Shown: positions 1 to 8,470, counted from the first letter of the stretch. The stretch is DNA of 64,000 nt from Prevotella sp. (GCA_017541365.1 JAFXZF010000005.1:37424-101423), one strand, 5' to 3'. Translations and numbers: made by a program. The notes: generated by a model not told the origin, from the letters alone.

Positions 1-2293
1 TTGATATACGCACGGTCTTGTTATCGGTACCGAGGGCAATGACGCTGGTGTTGTAACCCTTGAATGCCTCAGCTACTGCACCGCGCACCTCCTCAGGCTG
101 TGCTGCCTTGTCGAAGGTTACGACATAGTTGCGACCACCAGTGAAGTCGATAGACTGTGACAGACCGCGTACAACGAAGCTGGCGATGAATACTACTATA
201 GCCACGCCAACGATGACGAAGGTCTTCTTGTACATCGACATAAACTTGATGTCGAGACCCTGCAGGAGGTTCTTAGAGAAACGGGTGGTGAAGTTTTGCT
301 TCAGCCACTTGTCCTTAGCAAGACGGTTTTCGTAAACTAGACGTGTGAGGAATACAGCGGTGAAGAATGAGCAGATGATACCGATGATCCATGTGGTAGC
401 GAAGCCACGGATAGGACCTGTACCGAAGACATAGAGGATAACACCCGTGATGATAGATGTGAGGTTAGAGTCAAAGATAGCAGAGAAAGCATTCTCGTAA
501 CCCTTCTGCAGAGCCTGTTTGATGCCGAGACCACCCTTCAGTTCTTCCTTGATACGTTCGTAGATAAGCACGTTGGCATCCACTGCGGTACCTAATGAGA
601 GCACCATACCAGCGATACCAGACATAGTAAGGGCAGCCTGGAACGATGTCAGTATGCCGAGTGTAAAGAAGAGGTTGACAATCAGGGCGCAGTTTGCCAT
701 CATGCCTGGGATGAAGTCGTACATGCAAATCATGTATATCATCAGCAGTACGAAGGCAATGATGAATGAGATGATACCCTGCTGGATAGACTGTGCACCG
801 AGTGTAGGACCAACCACCTCTTCCTGTACTATACGTGCAGGAGCAGGCATACGACCTGACTTCAGTGTGTTGGCAAGATCCTTAGTATCCTCAATGGTGA
901 AGTTACCAGTAATCTGTGAATTACCACCAGATATCTCGCCGTTTACACGTGGAGCAGAGTAAACCACGCCATCGAGCACGATAGCGATAGCCTTGCCCAC
1001 ATTCTGCTTGGTGAGCTGAGCCCATAGGCGAGCACCTTCGTTGTTCATTGACATGCTGACGCATGGATGACCGAAGTTGTCAAACTCGTCGCGTGCATCG
1101 GTGATAACATCACCCTCAAGTGGTGCACGGCCTGATGTAGAAGTAACCTTCAGAGCGTGGAGTTCGAATATATTCTTTGTGCCGTCAAGAGGCTTTGCAG
1201 ACCACAGCAGCTTCACGTCAGAAGGTATGATTTTCTTTGCCTCGCTGCTATAGATAGCCTTGTTGATCTCAGCAGTATCACGCTCATGAGCGTAACCAAC
1301 TGTTGAAAGGCTCTGACCGCGTACAGGCTCGAAGATGGCGAAGAGTGGATGCTGCTTCTTTGCCTGAGCGATAGCAGCCTCGTTGGCAACCTTGTTGTCG
1401 GCAACCTCAGGCTTAGCCTCTTCGGTCTTCTTAAGTTCAAACTTAGAAGAAGCTTCCTTCTTTACAGTGTCGGCAGCAGCCTGTGCAACTTCCTTGGCAG
1501 GTTCAGCCTTTGTGCTGTCAGCCTCCTCGGTTGTCTTGCCTGATGCTATGTTGGCAAGCTGAGTATCGAGTTGCTGTAGGTAAGGCAGTACCTCCTGTGC
1601 GTTGTATGTCTCCCAGAACTCGAGGTTAGCCGAACCCTGGAGCAACTTACGTACTCGTTCTGGCTCCTTTACACCAGGCATCTCCACCATGAGACGGCCT
1701 TCCTGACCTTCGAGTTTCTGTATGTTTGGTTGTACTACGCCGAACTTATCGATACGGTTGCGTACCACGTTGTACGAGTTGTCGATAGCTGACTGCACCT
1801 CAGCGCGCAGGGCTGCCTCAACCTCGCTGTCTGTTGACTTTGTTGACACCTTGCCCTTCAACTGCTGTGTGGCAAATACCTCAGCGAGTCTGTGGCCGGG
1901 AGCATTCTTGTGGTAAGCATTGATAAAGAGGGTGATGAAGTCCTTCTGACTTGTCTCCTCCTCCTTCTTGGCTTCCTCGAGTGACTTCTTGTAAGCTGCA
2001 TCAGTCTTGTGGTCAGCGAGCACATCGACTACGTCAGGCACACTGATTTCGAGGATTACGTTCATACCGCCCTTCAGGTCCAGACCCAGACCGATCTGAG
2101 TCTCCAGACACTGCTGATATGAATATACGCCGAGGTACTTCACACTGTCCTTGTAGTTCTGTTGCTCTACAGGGTCGCTGATCTTAGCTGCCTGAGAGTC
2201 GAAATAACTTGTGGCAGCTGAGAACGAAAGGTAGAAGATACTTGCAAGCGTCAGCAGTATGGCGGTTACAATTACAATTCCTTTGTTTTGCAT
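1..2293 (-). CDS. secDF: SecDF protein-export membrane protein (partial, 3' end beyond window)
   Basis: Accessory subunit of the Sec translocon; it uses the proton gradient to help pull exported proteins across the inner membrane. The reading frame starts at the ATG at 2291-2293 and runs off the left edge, about 764 codons visible. The product starts MQNKGIVIVTAILL, one transmembrane segment, followed by the SecD signature around GLDLKGGMNV, a Lys/Glu-rich periplasmic stretch, and near the window edge the SecF signature DFTGGRNYVV. Finding both signatures in one frame shows the SecD-SecF fusion typical of Bacteroidetes. A TAnnTTTG promoter lies about 90 bases upstream. Identification is firm; the true C-terminus cannot be seen. 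Confidence 0.95.
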   Translation of the reverse strand, partial: MQNKGIVIVTAILLTLASIFYLSFSAATSYFDSQAAKISDPVEQQNYKDSVKYLGVYSYQQCLETQIGLGLDLKGGMNVILEISVPDVVDVLADHKTDAAYKKSLEEAKKEEETSQKDFITLFINAYHKNAPGHRLAEVFATQQLKGKVSTKSTDSEVEAALRAEVQSAIDNSYNVVRNRIDKFGVVQPNIQKLEGQEGRLMVEMPGVKEPERVRKLLQGSANLEFWETYNAQEVLPYLQQLDTQLANIASGKTTEEADSTKAEPAKEVAQAAADTVKKEASSKFELKKTEEAKPEVADNKVANEAAIAQAKKQHPLFAIFEPVRGQSLSTVGYAHERDTAEINKAIYSSEAKKIIPSDVKLLWSAKPLDGTKNIFELHALKVTSTSGRAPLEGDVITDARDEFDNFGHPCVSMSMNNEGARLWAQLTKQNVGKAIAIVLDGVVYSAPRVNGEISGGNSQITGNFTIEDTKDLANTLKSGRMPAPARIVQEEVVGPTLGAQSIQQGIISFIIAFVLLMIYMICMYDFIPGMMANCALIVNLFFTLGILTSFQAALTMSGIAGMVLSLGTAVDANVLIYERIKEELKGGLGIKQALQKGYENAFSAIFDSNLTSIITGVILYVFGTGPIRGFATTWIIGIICSFFTAVFLTRLVYENRLAKDKWLKQNFTTRFSKNLLQGLDIKFMSMYKKTFVIVGVAIVVFIASFVVRGLSQSIDFTGGRNYVVTFDKAAQPEEVRGAVAEAFKGYNTSVIALGTDNKTVRIS

Positions 2294-2380
2294 TTTTTTA
2301 AGTTAGTTGTTTATTATTTTTTGTTGTTATTTGCCTTCCGATAAGTGTCTAAACGGCACAATTACGCAATATAATGTGTG

Positions 2381-2412
2381 CAAAGGTAATAAAAATCTTG
2401 CAAATAACGAAA
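2381..2412 (-). promoter_or_regulatory. Promoter of secDF
   Basis: Read on the minus strand, TACCTTTG (2381-2388) fits the Bacteroidetes -7 box TAnnTTTG, with a TTTC-type -33 element about 19 bases upstream. It would give a 5' untranslated region of roughly 80 bases. Confidence 0.6.
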
Positions 2413-2440
2413 CTTTTTCCACTTAATCTTTAGATTAAAC

Positions 2441-2482
2441 AAAAAAATGCCCCGCACATAGGGTTGGAGGGGTGTGCGGGGC
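2441..2482 (-). terminator. Rho-independent terminator after pckA
   Basis: A perfect 10-base-pair GC-rich inverted repeat (2449-2458 with 2473-2482, arms GCCCCGCACA/TGTGCGGGGC) is followed on the minus strand by a run of seven T. It lies downstream of pckA and upstream of secDF. Confidence 0.85.
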
Positions 2483-2489
2483 GGGGGAT

Positions 2490-2510
2490 GCTCCCCTGGG
2501 GAAGGGGAGC
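2490..2510. repeat. GC-rich REP-like palindrome
   Basis: GCTCCCC and GGGGAGC face each other across seven bases, followed by GGGAGGG. Similar CCCCTC...GAGGGG palindromes recur at 23501-23526, 30131-30166, 30307-30342 and 19334-19357. The gap 2294-2595 holds only this palindrome, the terminator, the secDF promoter and a small duplication of the pckA end. Confidence 0.5.
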
Positions 2511-2532
2511 GGGAGGGAGAAATGTTTTACAA

Positions 2533-2619
2533 CTGAGGTCCTGCAGCGACATTCCAGACATTGTTAGTCCAGAACGAAGTTGCTTTGGACTCAGCTTATA
2601 GCTGAGGTCCTGCAGCGAC
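2533..2619 (-). repeat. Partial tandem duplication of the pckA 3' end
   Basis: The 18 bases CTGAGGTCCTGCAGCGAC occur at 2533-2550 and 2602-2619, 69 bases (23 codons) apart. In the pckA frame, the sequence after the stop codon reads on for 22 codons and ends in the same VAAGPQL-stop as PckA itself. It looks like a frame-preserving duplication scar that now lies outside the gene. Confidence 0.7.
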
Positions 2620-4197
2620 TAACGCCTTGCCAGCCTCGTTGTTAGTATATTTGCCGAAGTTCTTGATGAAGCGTGCAGCGAGGTCCTTAGCCTTCTCTTC
2701 CCACTGAGCAGCATCAGAATATGTGTCGCGTGGGTCGAGGATTGCTGGGTCAACGCCAGGAAGTTCTGTTGGAACTTCGAAGCCGAACATAGGAATCTTC
2801 TTCGTAGGAGCCTCATTGATAGCGCCTGAGAGGATTGCGTCGATGATGCCACGTGTATCCTTGATAGAGATACGCTTGCCTGTGCCGTTCCAACCAGTGT
2901 TAACGAGGTATGCCTTAGCACCGCTCATGTTCATCTTCTTCACGAGTTCCTGAGCGTACTTTGTTGGGTGGAGCTCAAGGAATGCCTGGCCGAAACAAGC
3001 TGAGAATGTTGGTGTAGGCTCGGTGATGCCGCGCTCTGTACCTGCCAGCTTAGCTGTGAAGCCAGAGAGGAAGTAGTACTGTGTCTGCTCTGGGGTGAGG
3101 ATAGACACTGGAGGCAATACTCCGAATGCGTCAGCTGAGAGGAAGATAACCTGCTTTGCTGCTGGTGCTGATGAACCTGGCTGTATGTTGTTGATATGGT
3201 TGATAGGATAAGAAACACGAGTGTTCTCAGTAACGCTCTTGTCAGCGAAGTCGATCTTGCCGTCCTTGTCAACTGTTACGTTCTCAAGGAGAGCGTTGCG
3301 CTTGATAGCATTGTAGATATCAGGCTCTGACTCCTTGTCGAGGTTGATAACTTTGGCATAGCAGCCACCCTCGAAGTTGAATACGCCGTTGTCGTCCCAT
3401 CCGTGCTCGTCGTCACCGATAAGGCGACGCTTAGGATCGGTAGAGAGGGTAGTCTTACCTGTACCAGAGAGACCGAAGAAAATAGCGGTGTTCTCACCGT
3501 TCATGTCGCAGTTTGCAGAGCAGTGCATAGAAGCGATACCCTGGAGTGGGAGGTAGTAGTTCATCATAGAGAACATACCCTTCTTCATCTCACCGCCGTA
3601 CCATGTATTGATGATAACCTGCTCACGTGTAGTGGTGTTGAATGCTACGCAGGTCTCAGAGTTCAGACCGAGTTCCTTGTAGTTCTCTACCTTAGCCTTT
3701 GAAGCGTTGTAGATAACGAAGTTTGGCTCAAAGTTAGCGAGTTCCTCTTCTGTAGGCTGGATGAACATGTTGGTAACGAAGTGTGCCTGCCATGCTACCT
3801 CAACGATGAAGCGTACTGCAAGACGTGTCTCCTTGTTGGCACCGCAGAATGCGTCAACGACGTAGAGCTGCTTGTTAGAGAGCTCGTTCTTTGCTATATC
3901 CTTTACCTTTGCCCAAACATCTTCAGACATTGGGTGGTTATCGTTCTTGTAGTCTTCTGATGTCCACCATACGTTGTCGTGTGACTGTGCATCGTCAACG
4001 ATGTACTTGTCCTTAGGAGAACGGCCAGTGAAGATACCTGTCATTACGTTGACAGCGCCGAGTTCTGTTACCTGACCTACCTCGAATCCCTCGAGACCAG
4101 CCTTTGTCTCTTCCTCGAACAGCTGCTCGTAGGAAGGGTTGTGGGCTATCACTGTAGAGCCAGTGATGCCGTACTGTGTCAAATCTAATGTTGCCAT
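2596..4197 (-). CDS. pckA: Phosphoenolpyruvate carboxykinase (ATP)
   Basis: Cytoplasmic enzyme interconverting oxaloacetate plus ATP with phosphoenolpyruvate, CO2 and ADP; in Bacteroidales it commonly runs in the CO2-fixing direction on the way to succinate. The 533 residues match the usual family length. Visible motifs: GRSPKDK (substrate-binding Arg, about residue 58), [10 protein letters not shown] (metal- and substrate-binding Lys), the P-loop [11 protein letters not shown] (about 243-253) and the [17 protein letters not shown] segment. The ATG at 4195-4197 is preceded by a well-formed promoter whose start-site edge carries a 15-base palindrome. A terminator lies downstream, so it is probably monocistronic. 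Confidence 0.97.
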   Translation of the reverse strand: MATLDLTQYGITGSTVIAHNPSYEQLFEEETKAGLEGFEVGQVTELGAVNVMTGIFTGRSPKDKYIVDDAQSHDNVWWTSEDYKNDNHPMSEDVWAKVKDIAKNELSNKQLYVVDAFCGANKETRLAVRFIVEVAWQAHFVTNMFIQPTEEELANFEPNFVIYNASKAKVENYKELGLNSETCVAFNTTTREQVIINTWYGGEMKKGMFSMMNYYLPLQGIASMHCSANCDMNGENTAIFFGLSGTGKTTLSTDPKRRLIGDDEHGWDDNGVFNFEGGCYAKVINLDKESEPDIYNAIKRNALLENVTVDKDGKIDFADKSVTENTRVSYPINHINNIQPGSSAPAAKQVIFLSADAFGVLPPVSILTPEQTQYYFLSGFTAKLAGTERGITEPTPTFSACFGQAFLELHPTKYAQELVKKMNMSGAKAYLVNTGWNGTGKRISIKDTRGIIDAILSGAINEAPTKKIPMFGFEVPTELPGVDPAILDPRDTYSDAAQWEEKAKDLAARFIKNFGKYTNNEAGKALVAAGPQL

Positions 4198-4247
4198 TTG
4201 TCGTTATAAAATATTGAATGAATAATCTTTTTACCTTAATTAGCTTC

Positions 4248-4292
4248 GCGCCAATTTGGCGCAAAGGTACTAAAAATATCCGACTTGGCAAA
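4248..4292 (-). promoter_or_regulatory. pckA promoter with overlapping palindrome
   Basis: On the minus strand, TTTG (4289-4292), 19 bases, then TACCTTTG (4262-4269) is an exact consensus promoter. The palindrome GCGCCAATTTGGCGC (4248-4262) begins at the last base of the -7 box and covers the expected transcription start. It could be an operator or a 5' RNA stem; the sequence cannot say which. Confidence 0.75.
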
Positions 4293-4384
4293 AAAATATA
4301 GTGGTAAAACCGCATTTTTGCTATTGTTTTACCACTTATTAAGTCTTTTTGTAACGTCTATATTGCAGTTTTCTGGCTTTTTGA

Positions 4385-5488
4385 CTACAAATCGCCTATT
4401 GGCACGTCGCGTAGTACCACCTTGCCACCGTCTATCACCACGTTGTCGGGAATGGTGGTGAGTGCAAATGTCTTGATGAGCGGATTGGCCCACTGCGACT
4501 CATCACTCAGCATGGTGACGCCTGAGGCATCGCAGCGTCCCCTCATGTTCTCTGCTGCCTTTTTGTCGGCATCGAGACATATGGCCATCACTCTCGTCAC
4601 GGGCTTTGCCTCTGCCTTGTTTTTCTTCATGATGGTAAGGGGGTCGCCGCTTCTTTGTCTCGCTGCAAGGCGTCGTAGCATGTTCTGGCTGTCATAGCTC
4701 CATGATGCGCATGTCATCACTACGGTGACACCCTCTTGCAGCATTTTCTCGCTACAGTTGTTGCCGTCGATATCGGTAGTCTCAAAGTGTTCTATCCTGT
4801 CGCCCACCGTCAGCGTTCCCATGGCAGAGAGTTGGTTATACAATCGCTTGACCTTCACGTTGTCAGGCGATTTTTTCATCATGGTCTGAAGAAGGTTTAC
4901 CGCACACTTCACGTCAGTGTCAGTGTACGAGAGGTATTGCGACCTGACGAGCCACAACAGTATCTCATCTGCATACTGTCCTGACTGCACGGCATCGGCT
5001 GTAATACGCTTCATCTCAGTGGGTGTGGCATCCAGATGTTCCGTTCTGAAGAGTGTAAAGTCCTCATTCACTTTGGTGCCCTTCACCTCTACCTCGCGCA
5101 GGCGCGCTGCGTCACCTTTTATAGAAATACTCGCTCCAGGTTCTACGAACACCGGCAACTGTGAGTAATTAGGAAACACCATTATCAACGTTCCCTCGCG
5201 GCTAATCTCTCTGTCATACTCAAATCTTCCGCCATGTACCGTGATAGTGTCAATGCCGTCGATAGTGCCGTCGGTGCTATATACATAGAACGTCGCCTGA
5301 TTCATGTGAAGCAGTCTGCCCTCTATGCTCACCTCGTCACCACCGCCGGAGCAGGAGGATAATATCAGCAGTAAGACTGCTGATATAAATTGAAAATTGA
5401 AAATTGAAAATTGAGAATTACGATTACAAACAGACTTGCTATAAGCCTTTATTTGCTTGAAAGTATCAGATAACTTCGTGCAAATCAT
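4385..5488 (-). CDS. TlpA/thioredoxin-like lipoprotein with DUF4369-type N-terminal domain
   Basis: Predicted lipoprotein. After a long N-terminal region there is a hydrophobic stretch ending in the lipobox LSSC followed by Gly-rich sequence. The first half (VSIEGRLLHMNQATFYVYSTDG) resembles the DUF4369 beta-sandwich found before TlpA/ResA-like domains; the C-terminal half ends TTIPDNVVIDG, where a thioredoxin fold has its cis-Pro loop. The expected CxxC is absent: TCASWSYDSQ replaces the usual WCxxC, so it is unlikely to be an ordinary disulfide reductase. I chose the ATG at 5486-5488 over the TTG three codons upstream, which lies in an AT-rich repeat. The same repeat also codes for the signal-peptide residues QFSIFNFQF. 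Confidence 0.7.
   Translation of the reverse strand: MICTKLSDTFKQIKAYSKSVCNRNSQFSIFNFQFISAVLLLILSSCSGGGDEVSIEGRLLHMNQATFYVYSTDGTIDGIDTITVHGGRFEYDREISREGTLIMVFPNYSQLPVFVEPGASISIKGDAARLREVEVKGTKVNEDFTLFRTEHLDATPTEMKRITADAVQSGQYADEILLWLVRSQYLSYTDTDVKCAVNLLQTMMKKSPDNVKVKRLYNQLSAMGTLTVGDRIEHFETTDIDGNNCSEKMLQEGVTVVMTCASWSYDSQNMLRRLAARQRSGDPLTIMKKNKAEAKPVTRVMAICLDADKKAAENMRGRCDASGVTMLSDESQWANPLIKTFALTTIPDNVVIDGGKVVLRDVPIGDL
5389..5419. repeat. AATTGAAAATTG repeat coding part of a signal peptide
   Basis: Tandem AAATTGAAAATTGAAAATTGA units lie inside the signal-peptide region of the preceding lipoprotein gene. A related copy lies at 5489-5520, just upstream of its start codon, and another at 62331-62364 inside the signal peptide of an unrelated gene. 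Confidence 0.7.
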
Positions 5489-5527
5489 AATTTTCAATCT
5501 TCAATTTTCAATCTTCAATTAGAATAA

Positions 5528-5633
5528 GTGCCGCGAGCGGTCTTTCCAATCCCGCTTCGGGCTGTTTCTTGCTTTCAGCAAATAACCCTTTTTTAGTGTT
5601 TCTTGCTTTCAGCAAGCGGTGTGCCGCGAGCGG
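5528..5633. repeat. Direct repeat of the tRNA-Leu 3' end enclosing mini-hairpins
   Basis: GTGCCGCGAGCGG, the acceptor and T-stem end of the tRNA, occurs at 5621-5633 and again at 5528-5540 (93-base offset). Between the copies are CCCGCTTCGGG and two copies of GTTTC followed by the hairpin TTGCTTTCAGCAA, resembling elements inside pepP and ttcA. A duplicated tRNA 3' end is what site-specific integration leaves, but no integrase is present. Confidence 0.7.
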
Positions 5634-5672
5634 GACTCGAACCCGCACGACCGTTTCGGGTCAAGGGATTTT

Positions 5673-6364
5673 CATGCTACTCCTGCTTTCACACAGGCCA
5701 TCTAACGTGAGATGTTGTAGTCTGGACTATTTCTTCACCATGCCCTATGGAGGGTTTAGGTGTTGCCTGTATAGTCTCTACGCCATTTACAGCATCGGGT
5801 AATGCTGATTTAGTGAGCCATCGCCTTCCCCGATGTCGCCATCAAGGAGGTTTCTGTTTGTTAGGGCAATTCTACATCACCAGTTTCCTGATGAGCACTC
5901 TTGTTTAGTCCTCGGTAATTGTCTGTCAATGCATGACAGTTAGGACAAAGCAATTGCAGGTTTTCTATCCTGTTGTCACTGTTATCACCATTCACGTGGT
6001 GCAGTTCCAATGGTATTTCCTTCTCCTGCCATTGAGATAATCCACAACATTCGCATTGTCTCTCCTTCAATCCTTCTCTTAAAAGCCTATTCTTTAGTTT
6101 GTAACTTTGGTAGTAGGAACCTTTTATCAAGATTTCCTTTATATCAGTTACTTTCCTTGGCTTAAACTTCAATCCCACATTCCATCCCTGTCCTGTGAAA
6201 TGAGAAGTGTCCAGATTAAATTCTTCTATTGCTCTGTGTATAATCCTGTAATTTCCACCTGTTGGTTTCAAATTAAGCATCCTACAAACCGAAGCAATAC
6301 TCCGAGACATGCTTACCGCTGTTTCATATTCTTCCTTTGTATGTTTCATCTCGAGAACCTGTTA
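5673..6364 (-). mobile_element. Group I intron in tRNA-Leu(UAA)
   Basis: The 692-nt intervening sequence has core elements of a group I ribozyme. P3 is UUGCC (5865-5869) with GGCAA (5763-5767). P7 is GACUAU (5771-5776) with AUAGUC (5725-5730), in the typical contexts AGAGACUAU-ACAGGCA and GAAGAAAUAGUCC. Plausible P5, P6a (CAGCAU/AUGCUG) and P9 (CAUCU/AGAUG) hairpins are in order. The 5' exon ends in U and the intron ends in G, as required for the splice-site pair and omega-G. The endonuclease frame fills the space between P1 and P3 and its last codons contribute the 5' strand of P3. I could not settle the internal guide pairing (P1). Confidence 0.85.
5861..6349 (-). CDS. Intron-encoded HNH endonuclease
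   Basis: 162 residues. The N-terminal half (EEYETAVSMSRSIASVCRML) looks like a helical DNA-binding region; the C-terminal half is a canonical HNH module with a CxxC knuckle (CECCG), catalytic LELHHVNGD, the Asn in NRIENLQLLC and a second knuckle CPNCHA. It lies wholly inside the tRNA-Leu group I intron, on the same strand, so the likely role is homing: cutting intronless tRNA-Leu alleles. The ATG at 6347-6349 is about 15 nt into the intron with no clear Shine-Dalgarno. The frame is intact, suggesting recent activity or selection. HNH class is sure; homing is inferred from position. Confidence 0.88.
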   Translation of the reverse strand: MKHTKEEYETAVSMSRSIASVCRMLNLKPTGGNYRIIHRAIEEFNLDTSHFTGQGWNVGLKFKPRKVTDIKEILIKGSYYQSYKLKNRLLREGLKERQCECCGLSQWQEKEIPLELHHVNGDNSDNRIENLQLLCPNCHALTDNYRGLNKSAHQETGDVELP

Positions 6365-6430
6365 AAGTCCCTCGTGTCTACCAATTCCACCATTGCGGCA
6401 GCCATTATGGTGTGCTTAATAAAGCGAGTG

Positions 6431-6461
6431 CAAAGTTACGAAAATGAGAGCAAATAACAAA
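6431..6461 (-). promoter_or_regulatory. tRNA-Leu promoter
   Basis: Minus-strand TTTG (6458-6461), 19 bases, TAACTTTG (6431-6438): an exact Bacteroidetes promoter about 32 bases before the mature tRNA 5' end. Confidence 0.75.
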
Positions 6462-6622
6462 ATAAATTCGTTTATTTTTTATTTGCCGAGTGTAAATAAC
6501 CAATATAAGATACAGAGAAGAGTTGATAGATTGCCTGTTCTTATATGTATACATATCGCCGACCCCACAGAACTCAATTAGCACTGTGAGGTCGGTTTTA
6601 TCAATGTTACAGAAAGGGTTTC

Positions 6623-7720
6623 TTATATCCTTCTTGCTCCAGCTTCACGTTGAGACCGTGATTCGTCGAGTTTTTCTTGAATCTTGTTATTCATCATCTT
6701 GTTTACAATAACTTTTCCTATAAACCAAACGACGAGATATATTAAAGTCCAGGTGAATCCGAGGGAGAATATCAGCACAATAGCAAGAAGCCATAGCCAT
6801 TTCACATAACTCTTTATCTTTTCCTTTCCGTTTACGAATTCTATTTCCTCCTGATCTACTGGATAACTATATTCCGTGCGCTGTCCTGTTCCATCCATTA
6901 GGAAGTGATACTGACCACCAGCATAGTTATAGTAAACAAACCAGAAAGGCGCATATACATACTTTCCCTTTGTGGTGAGATTATAACTTGATGAGGCGCG
7001 GAAATTGCGAATTTCTTGATTACCGATTTGATTAAGAGCAGCATTCTTTGCTGTCTCTTCTACCATTTCTTTACCGTGTTTCTGCCAAACGATTGTTTCA
7101 TCAGCATTGCGCTCTAGTGTCATCAAATTTTCATCGTTGAAATCTATTAATCCTTCGGCATATTCTTTTGACATCATTATGTCATATGGAAAGAGATGTG
7201 TAAATTTCCTAAGTTCTTCAGGAATTTCCTCTCCCTCATTGGCAAGACATAGGAAGGCAAAGTTGCCAGCGGCATTACCGTTCTGTGGACGCCATTTTTT
7301 TACTGTCTTTGTAGAGATGGTCTTTCCACTGTCTGTCCAGTTTCTGCTTACATCTACCTTCTGATCTTCGTATGAAGACTCACAACTCCATGATGCGTTA
7401 TATGTTCCCTCAAAGAGGTACATAGGAAGATAAGCCTGAATGACATCGCCTGTACTGATAGCCTCAAAAATGTTTGTAGGAACATAGTCCTGATTAACAA
7501 GAGAGTTTACCAACGCATTTTCAAATGTCTGTTCGTCTGTAGTGAAAGGAATGATACGCTCTGGAACAGGTACATCCTTAGGTTTTACAAGTGGATTCAC
7601 CATCTTGCTGTGGCAATAAGGACACTCTGCCATCAATTTGTTTGGATTAAAAGTGTTGATAGGTCGTTTACACGACGGACAAACTACTTGTTGAAGTCTC
7701 AACGTTGTTTCTTCTGCCAT
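6623..7720 (-). CDS. Zinc-ribbon membrane protein (YdjG-like)
   Basis: 365 residues. The N-terminus has a double zinc ribbon (VVCPSCKRPI and AECPYCHSKM, about residues 13-42), the TFIIB/primosomal-helicase-like ribbon that database names often mention, then a soluble domain, and near the C-terminus a hydrophobic block (WLWLLAIVLIFSLGFTWTLIYLVVWF) forming one or two membrane segments with a basic tail. It is the third gene of a minus-strand set with a membrane protein and an SPFH protein. In Bacillus subtilis a similar zinc-ribbon membrane protein (YdjG) works with an SPFH protein (YdjI) and a PspA homologue in membrane-stress response; here no PspA gene is present. Confidence 0.7.
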   Translation of the reverse strand: MAEETTLRLQQVVCPSCKRPINTFNPNKLMAECPYCHSKMVNPLVKPKDVPVPERIIPFTTDEQTFENALVNSLVNQDYVPTNIFEAISTGDVIQAYLPMYLFEGTYNASWSCESSYEDQKVDVSRNWTDSGKTISTKTVKKWRPQNGNAAGNFAFLCLANEGEEIPEELRKFTHLFPYDIMMSKEYAEGLIDFNDENLMTLERNADETIVWQKHGKEMVEETAKNAALNQIGNQEIRNFRASSSYNLTTKGKYVYAPFWFVYYNYAGGQYHFLMDGTGQRTEYSYPVDQEEIEFVNGKEKIKSYVKWLWLLAIVLIFSLGFTWTLIYLVVWFIGKVIVNKMMNNKIQEKLDESRSQREAGARRI

Positions 7721-7767
7721 AATTTTGTTGATTTTAATGGGTTAATAAATATGTTATTAGGATATTA

Positions 7768-8451
7768 CTAAGAAAATCTTGCCATACGTATAGCCTTAGT
7801 TCGATGTTTTATAGCCGTTTGCACTGTCTTTATTTGCGATTCAAGTTGTTCTTGATTGCCTTGTTCAACGAAAGAACATAGAGTGTTAACTGCATTCTCT
7901 AACTCTAATTCTGCATCCATTGCCTCAGGAAAACTTTCTATAGAACTGCTGCTTAACGACTCGTAGCAGTTCGCCATCTGTTTGCGCAATGTGGGATCAT
8001 TTACTTGCCTCATGGCTTCTTTTAAGTCTTCAGCCAAAGAGCGTATATATACTCTTTCCTGACGTTGCTTAGCTAATGAGGCTTTCGTAGCATCATTTGC
8101 CATAACACTCATCAACTGCAATATGAGGAACACCATCAACAAGCCACCTTGGATTATTGTCGGCCATGTAGGGTCCTCCGCATTATACCACAAGAAACCA
8201 ATACCAAAAACCAACTCTGTAAAAAAGTAGAACAATGCGCGAAGATAAAGGCTGGCAGACAAGACAGTCTCACCCTTTTCTGCATTACAGAAGAGCGGAG
8301 TGGCAAGCAAACACAAATAGGCTGCATGGATAAATCCGTAACATACCCATTCTGTGTCAGAACGTTCCGTGCCTCCCAAAAGGAAAAACATCACGTTGAA
8401 TCCTATGAGGAAGATAAGTCCTATAATAACTTTCAATATATTCTCTTTCAT
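7768..8451 (-). CDS. Multi-pass membrane protein of the SPFH/zinc-ribbon module
   Basis: 227 residues. Four hydrophobic segments fill the first half (ILKVIIGLIFLIGFNVMFFLLGG; WVCYGFIHAAYLCLLATPLF; LYLRALFYFFTELVFGIGFLW; IIQGGLLMVFLILQLMSV). The second half is a soluble, mostly helical tail with many Gln, Glu and Leu. I do not recognise a named family. It lies 47 bases upstream of the zinc-ribbon gene and 19 bases downstream of the SPFH gene, so the three are probably co-transcribed and act together at the membrane. Confidence 0.65.
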   Translation of the reverse strand: MKENILKVIIGLIFLIGFNVMFFLLGGTERSDTEWVCYGFIHAAYLCLLATPLFCNAEKGETVLSASLYLRALFYFFTELVFGIGFLWYNAEDPTWPTIIQGGLLMVFLILQLMSVMANDATKASLAKQRQERVYIRSLAEDLKEAMRQVNDPTLRKQMANCYESLSSSSIESFPEAMDAELELENAVNTLCSFVEQGNQEQLESQIKTVQTAIKHRTKAIRMARFS

Positions 8452-8470
8452 ACCTTTTATATTTTAGCAT

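Larger units (their letters stand above)
5622..6399 (-). tRNA. tRNA-Leu(UAA), interrupted by a group I intron
   Basis: The 5' exon (6399-6365, 35 nt) begins GCCGCAATGGTGGAATTGG and ends in the anticodon loop at GGGACTT. The 3' exon (5672-5622, 51 nt) begins AAAATCCCTTG, carries a variable arm, a normal T-arm (GCGGG-TTCGAGT-CCCGC) and the acceptor strand TCGCGGC. Joined, they give an 86-nt class II tRNA with a seven-base loop CTTAAAA, hence anticodon UAA. One A-C mismatch is seen in the acceptor stem (pair 6-67). CCA is not encoded. The junction lies between U34 and A35, the site used by tRNA-Leu group I introns of cyanobacteria and plastids. Confidence 0.88.

Noticed and set aside
5528..5633. 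Attachment site of a genomic island
   Set aside because: No integrase, excisionase or mobile gene cargo is found next to the duplicated tRNA end; kept only as a repeat.
5861..6349. HNH gene as a free-standing restriction or toxin nuclease
   Set aside because: It lies inside the split tRNA with group I core elements on the same strand; homing endonuclease is the simpler reading.
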